Below, one piece after another: positions 44,144 to 51,979 of a stretch of DNA of 64,000 bases. The translations under genes and the position numbers were made by a program. The notes beneath the pieces were generated by a model. The model ran no database searches and was not told the origin of the DNA. It was given only the letters and a program-made list of their open reading frames with translations. This DNA comes from Desulfosudis oleivorans (GTDB lineage Bacteria > Desulfobacterota > Desulfobacteria > Desulfobacterales > SURF-7): positions 62,001 through 126,000 of the forward strand of contig DYJD01000004.1 of assembly GCA_020723325.1 (NCBI GenBank), written 5' to 3'. Every line of letters starts with the position of its first letter. The stretch's first letter is position 1.

Positions 44144-44704
44144 ATGCCCCAATCAATTACCACGCTCACAAAGGTTCAACTGGAAGAGGCTATCCAAAAG
44201 GCTCAGCGCTTTCCCCACAAGCATATTCACCAAGGGGAATTGGTGCTTGCGCCGGAGGTCTTCCAGACAGCGGGCCGGGAAACCAATCTGCTCATCAGCC
44301 GGTTTGCACGCCTGGATTGCACCGGCTCGATCCATATCGGTCCATGGTGCAACATCTCGGCCCGCTGCCGGATCTATACCCATGACCATTTTCATTTCAG
44401 CCGCAAGCCCTTGCTGTTATTGGAAGAGGAATACGGCGTGATCTGGCAGGACAAAACCATCGGCGCCGATGTCTGGATCCATGACAGCGCCATTGTTCTG
44501 TATCAGGTCACCCATATTCCGGATGGTGTGGTCATCGGCGCCGGATCTGTATTAACCAAAAATCCAGGTCCTTATGAAATATGGGCCGGCAATCCGGCCC
44601 GGAAAATCGGTATGCGCACGCAGATGGCGGCTGAGGAGATTCAAGAGCGAATGACAACCGGCAGATTCATGCCCACGGATGGGGGAGAAGATTATGTCGA
44701 CTGA
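44144..44704 (+). CDS. hexapeptide-repeat acyltransferase (left-handed beta-helix)
   Basis: 186 residues. Hexad-pattern strands (LDCTGSIHIGPWCNISARCR, IGADVWIHDSAIVLYQVTHI, VVIGAGSVLTKN) and the closing YEIWAGNPARKIG are typical of WbbJ/NodL-like O-acetyltransferases. THDHF carries a likely catalytic His. It probably acetylates a sugar of the surface glycan. Its 3' end overlaps the next glycosyltransferase gene by 11 nt. Confidence 0.85.
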   Translation: MPQSITTLTKVQLEEAIQKAQRFPHKHIHQGELVLAPEVFQTAGRETNLLISRFARLDCTGSIHIGPWCNISARCRIYTHDHFHFSRKPLLLLEEEYGVIWQDKTIGADVWIHDSAIVLYQVTHIPDGVVIGAGSVLTKNPGPYEIWAGNPARKIGMRTQMAAEEIQERMTTGRFMPTDGGEDYVD

Positions 44705-45884
44705 TTCGATTTACAACATTCTCATGTATTCCCACGACACTTACGGCCTTGGCCACATCCGCCGGACCATGGCCATTGCCGATCATCTGCGCGGTCCCAA
44801 GGTCAACATTTTAATCCTGACCGGTTCACCCATTGCCGGCCGTTTCACCTTTCCGGACCAGGTGGATTTTGTCCGCATCCCGGGCATGATCAAACAGACT
44901 AATGATGAATACCTGCCCCATTCGATTAAAATCGATGCCAAGCAAGCCTTGGATATCCGTACCAATATCATTACCGCCACCGCTAAGACCTTTCGTCCAC
45001 ATCTGTTTATTGTGGACAAGGAGCCCCTTGGACTGAAACGGGAAATCCTGCCCACCCTGGAATGGATGCGGGAATATCTGCCCCAAAGCCGCACCATTCT
45101 GGGGCTGCGCGACATCATGGACGATGCGGAAACCGTGCGCAATGACTGGGAAAAAAAGGATGTGTACCGTATCCTGGATGCCCTTTACAGTGAAATCTGG
45201 ATTTATGGTCTTCAAAACTATTATGACCCAATCCGGGAATATGCCATTCCGGAAAGCATCAGTCGTAAAATTCATTTCACCGGCTACATCCCCCGCCGCA
45301 AGGCCGACCCGGCCGCGGTGCAGAAAATCCGAAAAGACCATCGGATCGAGCAGAAGGACAAGCTCGTTGTGGTTACCACCGGTGGGGGCGGGGATGGGTA
45401 TAAGGTCATGGATACCTATCTCACCATGTTGGAAACCGAAACCATACCGGCTGCCATTAAAAGCATTCTGGTGACCGGACCTTTCATGCCCAAACGCCAG
45501 CGCAAATGCATCGACAAACGCGCCCGTAATGCCGGCATCGAATCCCATCGATTCTACCGCCATATGATCGACTTGATGGCCGCCGCGGATCTGGTGGTCA
45601 GCATGGGGGGCTACAACACCTCCTGCGAAATTTTGACCCAAACCGCGGTGGCCTTATTGATCCCCCGGGAAGAGCCCCGCAAGGAACAGTTAATCCGGGC
45701 TCAAGTACTGCACCGAAACAATCTGGTGGATTATATCCCCTGGCGGGAGCTGACCACGCCGCTGCTCAAACAGAAAATAATGAATTTACTGGATCATCCC
45801 CAACCCTTTCGCCAAGCCATGGCGCGCTTTGACATGACCGGCTTTCATGTCATGCGCCGGCGGCTGGCGGCGTTTCGGGGGTGA
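44694..45884 (+). CDS. MurG-like glycosyltransferase
   Basis: 396 residues from the ATG at 44694, with GGGGGAGAAG just upstream. The GT-B fold shows MYSHDTYGLGHIRRTMAIAD at the N-terminus, TTGGGGDGYKVMDTYL in the middle and MGGYNTSCEIL for the donor-nucleotide pocket, as in the GT28-like group. It overlaps the acyltransferase gene. A distant paralogue lies at 48219, suggesting two similar sugar-transfer steps. Confidence 0.8.
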   Translation: MSTDSIYNILMYSHDTYGLGHIRRTMAIADHLRGPKVNILILTGSPIAGRFTFPDQVDFVRIPGMIKQTNDEYLPHSIKIDAKQALDIRTNIITATAKTFRPHLFIVDKEPLGLKREILPTLEWMREYLPQSRTILGLRDIMDDAETVRNDWEKKDVYRILDALYSEIWIYGLQNYYDPIREYAIPESISRKIHFTGYIPRRKADPAAVQKIRKDHRIEQKDKLVVVTTGGGGDGYKVMDTYLTMLETETIPAAIKSILVTGPFMPKRQRKCIDKRARNAGIESHRFYRHMIDLMAAADLVVSMGGYNTSCEILTQTAVALLIPREEPRKEQLIRAQVLHRNNLVDYIPWRELTTPLLKQKIMNLLDHPQPFRQAMARFDMTGFHVMRRRLAAFRG

Positions 45885-45929
45885 GGGATTGGCAAATTTA
45901 GCCTTGGCCATCATTTTTGCCTGAAATAT

Positions 45930-46112
45930 TTAAATCCGAATATCGAAACCCGAAATCCGAAACAAATTCAAAATTTCAATGAGCAAATAACCAAAACAAA
46001 AAACAGTGATTCAATGGCTGTATTGCCTGTCAATGTTGTTTTATTTGAATTTTAGTAATTCGAATTTGTTTCGTATTTCGATATTCGAATTTCGAATTTT
46101 AACGGACATAGT
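45930..46112. repeat. family C AT-rich inverted repeat C2
   Basis: CCGAATATCGAAACCCGAAA near 45935 faces TTCGTATTTCGATATTCGAA near 46070, about 120 nt apart. Same design and position (between glycan genes) as C1. Confidence 0.7.
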
Positions 46113-46132
46113 GGTTAAAACCGGCAATCTCT

Positions 46133-47404
46133 ATGAGCGCAGATAATCATCATCCAAACCTCCCTACCCCTCCGGTCCTGGGCTTGATCCTCAAAGGCTT
46201 TCCCCGGATTTCCGAAACCTTTATCTCCAATGAGATTCTGCTATTGGAACAGCTTGGGTTCCGCATCCACATCTTTTCCATGCGCAAGCCCAGGGAGAAT
46301 TTCAGCCATAACAGTGTCCGTAACATCAAAGCCCGGGCTGATTATCTGCCGGAAAGCCTGCTTGAAGGCCTGCCGGTTCTTTTGCCGGCCAATGCGGCCC
46401 TGGCGGCCCGGAAACCACGCGCTTTTGCAGTCGCCTGCAAGACCGCCTTCCGACGTTTTTTACGCACGCGCAAAAGCGCCACCTGGAAACATCTGCTCCA
46501 AGCCGGGTATTTGGTGGAAAAATTGTTGCCCGGAACAGGGGTCGCCCATCTGCATGCCCATTTTGCCCATTCCCCCACTTCCGTGGCCATGTTTGCCTCG
46601 CTTTTAAGTGGAATCCCCTTCAGCTTCACGGCCCACGCCAAGGACATTTATACATCGGAGCCACGGCAACTGCGTGAAAAAATGGCCCGGGCCCGTGTTG
46701 TCATCACCTGTACGGAATACAACCGCCGCTATCTGTCAGCGCTTGCCAACGGAGCCGGAAGCCCCATCCACCGTTGTTACCACGGCATCGACCTGAAACT
46801 TTTTGATGGCGCGGCAGCCCCTCCGCATGATCCCCGGCCGCCATACCGGATTCTCACCGTGGCGCGCCTCACAGCTAAAAAAGGCCTGCCCACGGTTTTA
46901 CAAGCCCTTAAAAAACTTGCGGAACAGGGCATTGATTTCCAGCATGACCTGATCGGCGACGGAGCTGACCGCGCCGGAATACTGGCCGTGGTCAAGCAAT
47001 TGGGGCTTGAGACCCGCAGCCATTGGCGCGGTGTTTTGCCCCATGAAAAAGTGCTGGAATATTACCGCTGCTCCGACCTGTTTGTCCTGGGCTGTGAAGT
47101 AGCTGCCGATGGGGACCGGGACGGCATTCCCAACGTGCTCATGGAAAGCATGGCCATGGGGGTGCCGGTGGTCAGCACCGATGTTTCCGCCATTCCTGAA
47201 TTGGTGCAGCATGAACGTACTGGCCTGCTGGTGCCGCCCGGCCGGCCGGATGCCATGGCCCAGGCCATGAACCGCCTGCTGACAGATACGCATCTGCGTG
47301 CAAGAATCATCCCAGCCGCCAAGGATCGAGTGAAACAAAATTTCGATAACCGCATCCTCGTCACGGAATTGGCCGGAATATACAGACAAGCGATGGTGGT
47401 ATAA
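46133..47404 (+). CDS. glycosyltransferase family 4
   Basis: 423 residues. Starts GLILKGFPRISETFISNEI, the usual opening for colanic-acid-type GT4 enzymes, followed by HLHAHFAHSPTSVAMFASLL, RILTVARLTAKKGLPTVLQA and the EX7E-like region (GIPNVLMESMAMGVPVVSTD with AIPELV). A retaining sugar transferase in surface polysaccharide assembly. It is separated from its neighbours by repeats C2 and A4. Confidence 0.9.
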   Translation: MSADNHHPNLPTPPVLGLILKGFPRISETFISNEILLLEQLGFRIHIFSMRKPRENFSHNSVRNIKARADYLPESLLEGLPVLLPANAALAARKPRAFAVACKTAFRRFLRTRKSATWKHLLQAGYLVEKLLPGTGVAHLHAHFAHSPTSVAMFASLLSGIPFSFTAHAKDIYTSEPRQLREKMARARVVITCTEYNRRYLSALANGAGSPIHRCYHGIDLKLFDGAAAPPHDPRPPYRILTVARLTAKKGLPTVLQALKKLAEQGIDFQHDLIGDGADRAGILAVVKQLGLETRSHWRGVLPHEKVLEYYRCSDLFVLGCEVAADGDRDGIPNVLMESMAMGVPVVSTDVSAIPELVQHERTGLLVPPGRPDAMAQAMNRLLTDTHLRARIIPAAKDRVKQNFDNRILVTELAGIYRQAMVV

Positions 47405-47426
47405 ATCATAGCCTGATGAGTTTTCA

Positions 47427-47525
47427 TCGGGGTCGGTATCGGTATCGGTATCGGAATCGAAATCGATTTACCATTGCCCTCTGAAAAAACGATAGCGACC
47501 CCGATACCGACCCCGACCCCGAACT
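47427..47525. repeat. family A inverted repeat element A4
   Basis: Arms at 47427-47466 (GGGGTCGGTATCGGTATCGG...) and 47490-47522 (complement) are only about 24 nt apart, so this copy could form a long hairpin after the GT4 gene. Confidence 0.75.
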
Positions 47526-47560
47526 GAACACAAGGATGAACCACTCTTGAGATAAAATTT

Positions 47561-48205
47561 ATGATCCTTTTTCCATTCCGCGTTCCCTCTCCCTCACTCA
47601 CCCGCTTCGGCCTAGTACGCCACGGTCAGACCCAATGGAACCAAGAGGGCCGGATTCAGGGGCAAACCGATTCCCCCCTCACAGCCGACGGCCGAATGCA
47701 GGCCCGGGCCTGGGGCCAGCAGCTTTCCGGCACGGCTTGGGACCGTATCATCGTCAGCGATCTTGGTCGCGCCCGTCATACAGCCGAACTCATCAATGAA
47801 CAGCTTGGAATAGCCATCACAGTTGATCAGCGCCTGCGGGAGCAGGATTGGGGCCGCTGGGTGGGCTTGACCCTGGCCCAGATCAAAGCCGCCGACGGTG
47901 AATTATTGGAGCAACAGATTCAGGCCGGCTGGCGTTTTTGCCCGCCCGCGGGTGAAAACCGCCTGCAGGTGCTCAAACGCAGCCGTAAGGCCCTGGCTGA
48001 GGCCGCCGCCCGTTATGCCGGGCAGAACCTCCTGGTGGTCACCCATGAAGGCGTCATCCGCGCCCTGCTGTATCAGCTCAGCCGCCGGCCGGCCCGGCCT
48101 GGTGAAGCCCCGCCCCTTTTGCAGCCGCGCCACCTCCACCTGCTGCGCCATGATGGCCGCAGGCTCGGGATTGAAACCGTCAACGCCATGAGGTTATCGG
48201 AATAA
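47561..48205 (+). CDS. histidine phosphatase / phosphoglycerate-mutase-like protein
   Basis: 214 residues. The phosphohistidine motif LVRHGQTQWN (His21), the second His in VTHEGVIRALLYQ and the acid in LREQDWGRW are all present, so it should be an active phosphatase. Family members act on sugar phosphates, cobalamin-pathway or similar substrates. Here it sits between glycosyltransferase genes, 13 nt before the next, suggesting a sugar- or lipid-phosphate substrate (inference). The N-terminal 12 residues may be an overextended start. Confidence 0.85.
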   Translation: MILFPFRVPSPSLTRFGLVRHGQTQWNQEGRIQGQTDSPLTADGRMQARAWGQQLSGTAWDRIIVSDLGRARHTAELINEQLGIAITVDQRLREQDWGRWVGLTLAQIKAADGELLEQQIQAGWRFCPPAGENRLQVLKRSRKALAEAAARYAGQNLLVVTHEGVIRALLYQLSRRPARPGEAPPLLQPRHLHLLRHDGRRLGIETVNAMRLSE

Positions 48206-48218
48206 CTCAGCCGCCGCG

Positions 48219-49388
48219 ATGAAAATCATCCAATACTGTCAGCATGTTCTTGGAATCGGGCATCTTTTCCGCAGTCTGGAAATCAGCCGGGCGCTTTCGG
48301 CCCATGCGGTGGTGTTGATCACCGGGGGTGCGGCCCTGGACCTAACCCTGCCGTCCCATGTACGTGAGTTTCGTCTGCCGCCCCTGATGATGGATGAAAC
48401 TTTCAGCGAGCTTCACAGCCATGAATCCGACCAAGTCTTGGAAACCATCAAGATCCGGCGGCGGGAACAGTTGGAGCGCATCTTCCAAAAGGAAAAACCG
48501 GATGTATTTCTGGTGGAATTGTATCCTTTCGGCCGCAAAGCCTTTCGCTTTGAGCTGGATCCCTTGCTGGCGGGCCTTCGCAGCGGCAATCCACCTTCCT
48601 GTCTGGTTTTTTGCAGCCTGCGGGACATTCTGGTCGATAAAACCGATGCTGAAAAGCATGAAGGCCGCGCGGTGCAGACCCTCAACCGCTGGTTTGACGG
48701 CCTGTTGGTGCACGCCGACCCTGCTGTCATTACCCTGGAAACGACTTTTTCCAAAACAGACGCCATCTCCATTCCCATCGTCTATACCGGTTTTGTCTGC
48801 CCTAAAACACCCGAGGCGAGCGCTTCCATGCGGCAGCGACTGGGCCTGAAACCGGAAGAAAAGCTCGTGGTGGCCAGCGCCGGCGGCGGCAAAGTCGGCG
48901 GTCCCTTGTTGACTGCCGTCATTGCCGCGGTTCAACAGATCAATTCGCAAAAGCCCTTGCGCCTGCAAGTTTTTACCGGTCCTTTTCTGGAGTCCCGTGA
49001 TTTTGACCGGCTGCGGAGCGCCCAAAACGAATATATCCAGGTGGAACGCTTTACCCCTGATTTCCCGGCTTACCTGGCCGCGGCTGACCTCTCCATCAGC
49101 ATGGCGGGTTACAATACCTGCATGAATATCCTGGCCGCAGGGGTGCCGGCATTGGTTTGGCCCTTTTCCCAGAACCGGGAGCAGGGCCTACGGGCCGCGG
49201 CCCTGGCCCGAAAGGGTTTGCTCGGAATCCTGTCCGACCGCGACCTGTCGGCCCAACCCCTGGCCGGCTGCATTCGCTCGGCATTACAGCAAAACCGTAC
49301 CGCCAAAACCGATATCCGCCTGGATGGGGCTGAGGCCACCCGGCAATGGATCGAAAATCGGTTCCGCCTGAATGCAGGTCAGCCGTGA
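48219..49388 (+). CDS. MurG-like glycosyltransferase, second
   Basis: 389 residues. N-terminal YCQHVLGIGHLFRSLEISRA, middle VVASAGGGKVGGPLLTAV and C-terminal SMAGYNTCMNILAAGVPALV match the same GT28-like group as the gene at 44694. The stop codon overlaps the GTG start of the next gene by 4 nt. Likely adds a sugar in the same glycan pathway. Confidence 0.8.
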   Translation: MKIIQYCQHVLGIGHLFRSLEISRALSAHAVVLITGGAALDLTLPSHVREFRLPPLMMDETFSELHSHESDQVLETIKIRRREQLERIFQKEKPDVFLVELYPFGRKAFRFELDPLLAGLRSGNPPSCLVFCSLRDILVDKTDAEKHEGRAVQTLNRWFDGLLVHADPAVITLETTFSKTDAISIPIVYTGFVCPKTPEASASMRQRLGLKPEEKLVVASAGGGKVGGPLLTAVIAAVQQINSQKPLRLQVFTGPFLESRDFDRLRSAQNEYIQVERFTPDFPAYLAAADLSISMAGYNTCMNILAAGVPALVWPFSQNREQGLRAAALARKGLLGILSDRDLSAQPLAGCIRSALQQNRTAKTDIRLDGAEATRQWIENRFRLNAGQP

Positions 49389-50218
49389 ACAAAATACCTT
49401 GCATTTTATGGCGCAAGCCGCCGCAAAAAAATCTCTTCCAACGCCTGGATCAGATCTTGGATCGGCAAGGGGAGGATTCCAAGCCCAAAACCGTTTTTTT
49501 TCGGGCCGATGATATTGCCGTTCCCGGCCCGGGCTTTGACCAGTTACTGGATTTGTTCATAAAACATGAAACCCCCCTGAATCTGGCCGTGGTTCCGGCC
49601 TGGCTGACCCTGCCGCGCTGGCGCAAACTAAAGGAAAAAAGCGCGCCGGGGGCCGGGCTCTGGTGCTGGCATCAACATGGCTGGCGGCATATAAATCACG
49701 AGCCTTCCGGCAAAAAACAGGAATTCGGCCCCAGCCGCACCCGGCAGCAGCTCCGGGACGATCTCCAACGCGGGCGCAACCGACTAGAAAAAATCATAGG
49801 CGCGGATTTCAGCCCGATTTTCACCCCGCCGTGGAACCGGTGCAGCCGGGAAACCCTTACGGCCCTTTCGGATTTGAACTATACCGCTGTGTCCCGCGGA
49901 TCCGCTGATGAAGCCTTGCCGGCCGGCAACCTACCGGAATTCAATGTGCATGTGGATCTGCATACCCGCAAAGAAACCAATATAGCAGAAGCCTGGGACA
50001 ATCTGTTTCACGAACTCAGCCGGGCACTGCAACAGGATCACTGCGGAATCATGCTGCACCATCAGCGCATGAACCATGCGGCTTTCCTCTTTCTGGAAAT
50101 CCTGTTACAGTTGTTGAAAACCGGCAAAGGAATCCGGGTGAAGGGCTTCAAGGATCTTCAGGAGCCCGGAACAATGACCAAGGCCATACGAATGAACAGT
50201 GCCCATGCAGACACATGA
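49385..50218 (+). CDS. polysaccharide deacetylase-like protein
   Basis: 277 residues from the GTG at 49385, which overlaps the previous stop (GTGA). FRADDIAVPGPGF supplies the Asp pair of the NodB motif; WHQHGWRHINHEP supplies His residues and FTPPWNRC the RPP-like segment. HHQRMNH may be the terminal His motif. It is probably an active carbohydrate deacetylase, but divergent. Its 3' end overlaps the small permease gene, joining the glycan set and the transport locus. Confidence 0.75.
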   Translation: MNKIPCILWRKPPQKNLFQRLDQILDRQGEDSKPKTVFFRADDIAVPGPGFDQLLDLFIKHETPLNLAVVPAWLTLPRWRKLKEKSAPGAGLWCWHQHGWRHINHEPSGKKQEFGPSRTRQQLRDDLQRGRNRLEKIIGADFSPIFTPPWNRCSRETLTALSDLNYTAVSRGSADEALPAGNLPEFNVHVDLHTRKETNIAEAWDNLFHELSRALQQDHCGIMLHHQRMNHAAFLFLEILLQLLKTGKGIRVKGFKDLQEPGTMTKAIRMNSAHADT

Positions 50219-50891
50219 ACCCCATCAAACCTCGGACAGCGCGCAGCGGCTGCTGGTGCTGCCCCTGGGCAAATCCATTCAAATCGCTTTCCAGAGCCTG
50301 CGGGTGCGTTTTCTGCGTTCGCTGATTACGGTGGCAAGCCTGGTGCTGGCCATTGCCTTTTTCTGCTTTACCCAGGTGGGCACGGATCTGGCCGACAGCA
50401 TGCTGCAAACCGGGAACGATGGTTTTCGGCAGGCCTTGGTCCGCGCCGGCTACGATCTATCGCCTGTAACAACCTCCATCGGCAGCACTCCCAAGCAAAA
50501 ATGGCTCATGTTCCTGTCCCTGCTGGTTTGTCTGGTGGGGATCGTCAATGCCCAGTTGATGTCCGTGAGCGAGCGCGTGCGGGAAATCGGCACCATGAAA
50601 TGCCTGGGCGCCCTGGACCGTTTCATTCTGCGTATCTTTCTGCTGGAAGCCGGCATGCAGGGTCTGGTGGGCTCTGCTGCCGGCGCACTAGTCGGCACCG
50701 CCGCTGCCCTTATAATCGGTATGGTCCGCTTCGGCCCCCAAGCTTTGAAACCCCTTGCCTTTAGCCAGGTGGCCTTCTCCCTGCTGCTGTCCATGGCCGT
50801 CGGCCTGGGTTTAAGCCTCACAGCCGTGATCTATCCCGCAGCCAAAGCCGCCCGCATGCAACCCGTGGAAGCCATGCGCCGAGAATTTTAA
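50205..50891 (+). CDS. small FtsX-type ABC transporter permease
   Basis: About 228 residues from the ATG at 50205; a GTG two codons earlier is possible. There is one hydrophobic segment at about 36-56 and three more after residue 95, with the FtsX hallmark SVSERVREIGTMKCLGALDR in the coupling-helix region and AAKAARMQPVEAMR at the end. The loop between TM1 and TM2 is short (about 40 residues), unlike MacB or LolC, which carry a large periplasmic domain. It probably pairs with the giant permease to form a heterodimer driven by the downstream ATPase. Confidence 0.82.
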   Translation: MQTHEPHQTSDSAQRLLVLPLGKSIQIAFQSLRVRFLRSLITVASLVLAIAFFCFTQVGTDLADSMLQTGNDGFRQALVRAGYDLSPVTTSIGSTPKQKWLMFLSLLVCLVGIVNAQLMSVSERVREIGTMKCLGALDRFILRIFLLEAGMQGLVGSAAGALVGTAAALIIGMVRFGPQALKPLAFSQVAFSLLLSMAVGLGLSLTAVIYPAAKAARMQPVEAMRREF

Positions 50892-50895
50892 TCAA

Positions 50896-50928
50896 GACTA
50901 TAGACCGAAGACTGAAGGCTGAAGGGGG
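50896..50928. repeat. family B repeat, single arm B4
   Basis: GACTATAGACCGAAGACTGA followed by AGGCTGAAGGG, directly after the stop of the small permease gene. Matches B1 and B2 arms. Confidence 0.6.
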
Positions 50929-50970
50929 GAAGGAATAACGCATCTATCCACCCGCAACCGCCCAATACCT

Positions 50971-51004
50971 CAATTCATAATTCGTAATTCCTAATTCCTA
51001 ATTG
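50971..51004. repeat. family D repeat, single arm D1
   Basis: CAATTCATAATTCGTAATTC continuing with CTAATTCCTAATTG, directly upstream of the ATPase gene. The paired form is at 60085-60222. Confidence 0.65.
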
Positions 51005-51010
51005 CTTCTT

Positions 51011-51751
51011 ATGTCTCACATCATCATCAGAGTTACCAACGTCCATAAAAGCTTCAAGCTGGGCCGGATCGAGTTGCCCGCCTTGCGCGGGGTTAATCTC
51101 GAAATCGAAAAGGGCCGTTACATTTCCATCATGGGACCGTCCGGCTCCGGCAAAAGCACCCTTTTCAACATGATCGGCGGGCTGGACAAACCCACCAGCG
51201 GCAAGGTTTTCATCGACGAGGTGGACATCGCCCAACTGGATGCCTATGAGCTGGCCTGGCTGCGCTGCCGCAAGATCGGCTATATTTTTCAGACCTTCAA
51301 TCTGATCCAGGTCATGACCGCCCTGGAGAATGTCACCCTGCCCATGATTTTTGCCGGAATGGATCAAGAGCGGGCTGTGGAAAAAGGGCTTGAACTGCTG
51401 AAAATGGTGGGCCTTGCCGACCGCTTCCGCCACAAGCCTTTTGAGCTTTCCGGCGGCCAGCAGCAGCGGGTGGCCGTGGCCCGGGCCCTGGCCAATGACC
51501 CGGCCATCATCCTGGCCGATGAGCCCACCGGCAACCTGGATCTCACCACCGGCGCGGAAATCATCGATCTGCTCAAACATCTCAGCGCCGAACGTAAGGT
51601 CACCGTGATCTCCGCCACCCATGATTTCAAGATGCTGAATGTTTCCGACCAGGTGGTCTGGATCCGCGACGGCCGCATTGAAAAAATCGAAAACCGCGAC
51701 GAGCTTTCCATTTCCGTGGGGCAGATCGATTCAAGAGCCCTGCAAGACTGA
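51011..51751 (+). CDS. ABC transporter ATPase (MacB/LolD type)
   Basis: 246 residues from the ATG at 51011. Walker [10 protein letters not shown] (42-50), the Q-loop in YIFQTFNLI, the signature [15 protein letters not shown], Walker B with [12 protein letters not shown] and the switch His in SATHDF are all intact. This type works with FtsX-fold permeases and drives mechanotransmission or lipoprotein/substrate extraction rather than classic translocation. It is flanked by the two permease genes, its evident partners. Confidence 0.93.
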   Translation: MSHIIIRVTNVHKSFKLGRIELPALRGVNLEIEKGRYISIMGPSGSGKSTLFNMIGGLDKPTSGKVFIDEVDIAQLDAYELAWLRCRKIGYIFQTFNLIQVMTALENVTLPMIFAGMDQERAVEKGLELLKMVGLADRFRHKPFELSGGQQQRVAVARALANDPAIILADEPTGNLDLTTGAEIIDLLKHLSAERKVTVISATHDFKMLNVSDQVVWIRDGRIEKIENRDELSISVGQIDSRALQD

Positions 51752-51782
51752 CGGTCCGCAATCCGGTACAATCCTACATTCT

Positions 51783-51905
51783 CTCGGGGTCGGGGTCGGT
51801 ATCGGGGTCAAATTTGCAGAGCCGTCGCAGTCATTTGTTTTGAGATGCGGGATTATTCGAATTTCGATTTCGATTGCGACCCCGATCCCGATACCGACCC
51901 CGATC
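51783..51905. repeat. family A inverted repeat element A5
   Basis: Arms at 51783-51810 (TCGGGGTCGGGGTCGGTATC) and 51862-51905 (complement). Read in frame, the second arm encodes DPDPDTDPD and falsely extends the next reading frame upstream. Confidence 0.75.
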
Positions 51906-51979
51906 ATAGGACCGATGCTGCCCCAGATAACTTGGATCGCTTGAGGTCAAAAATTTTGCTCCCAAACATAGTCATAAGA

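Noticed and set aside
51845-51979. N-terminal extension of the giant permease (DPDPDTDPD...)
   Set aside because: These codons are repeat A5 read in frame; no ribosome site supports a start there, and TM1 begins just after the ATG at 51980.
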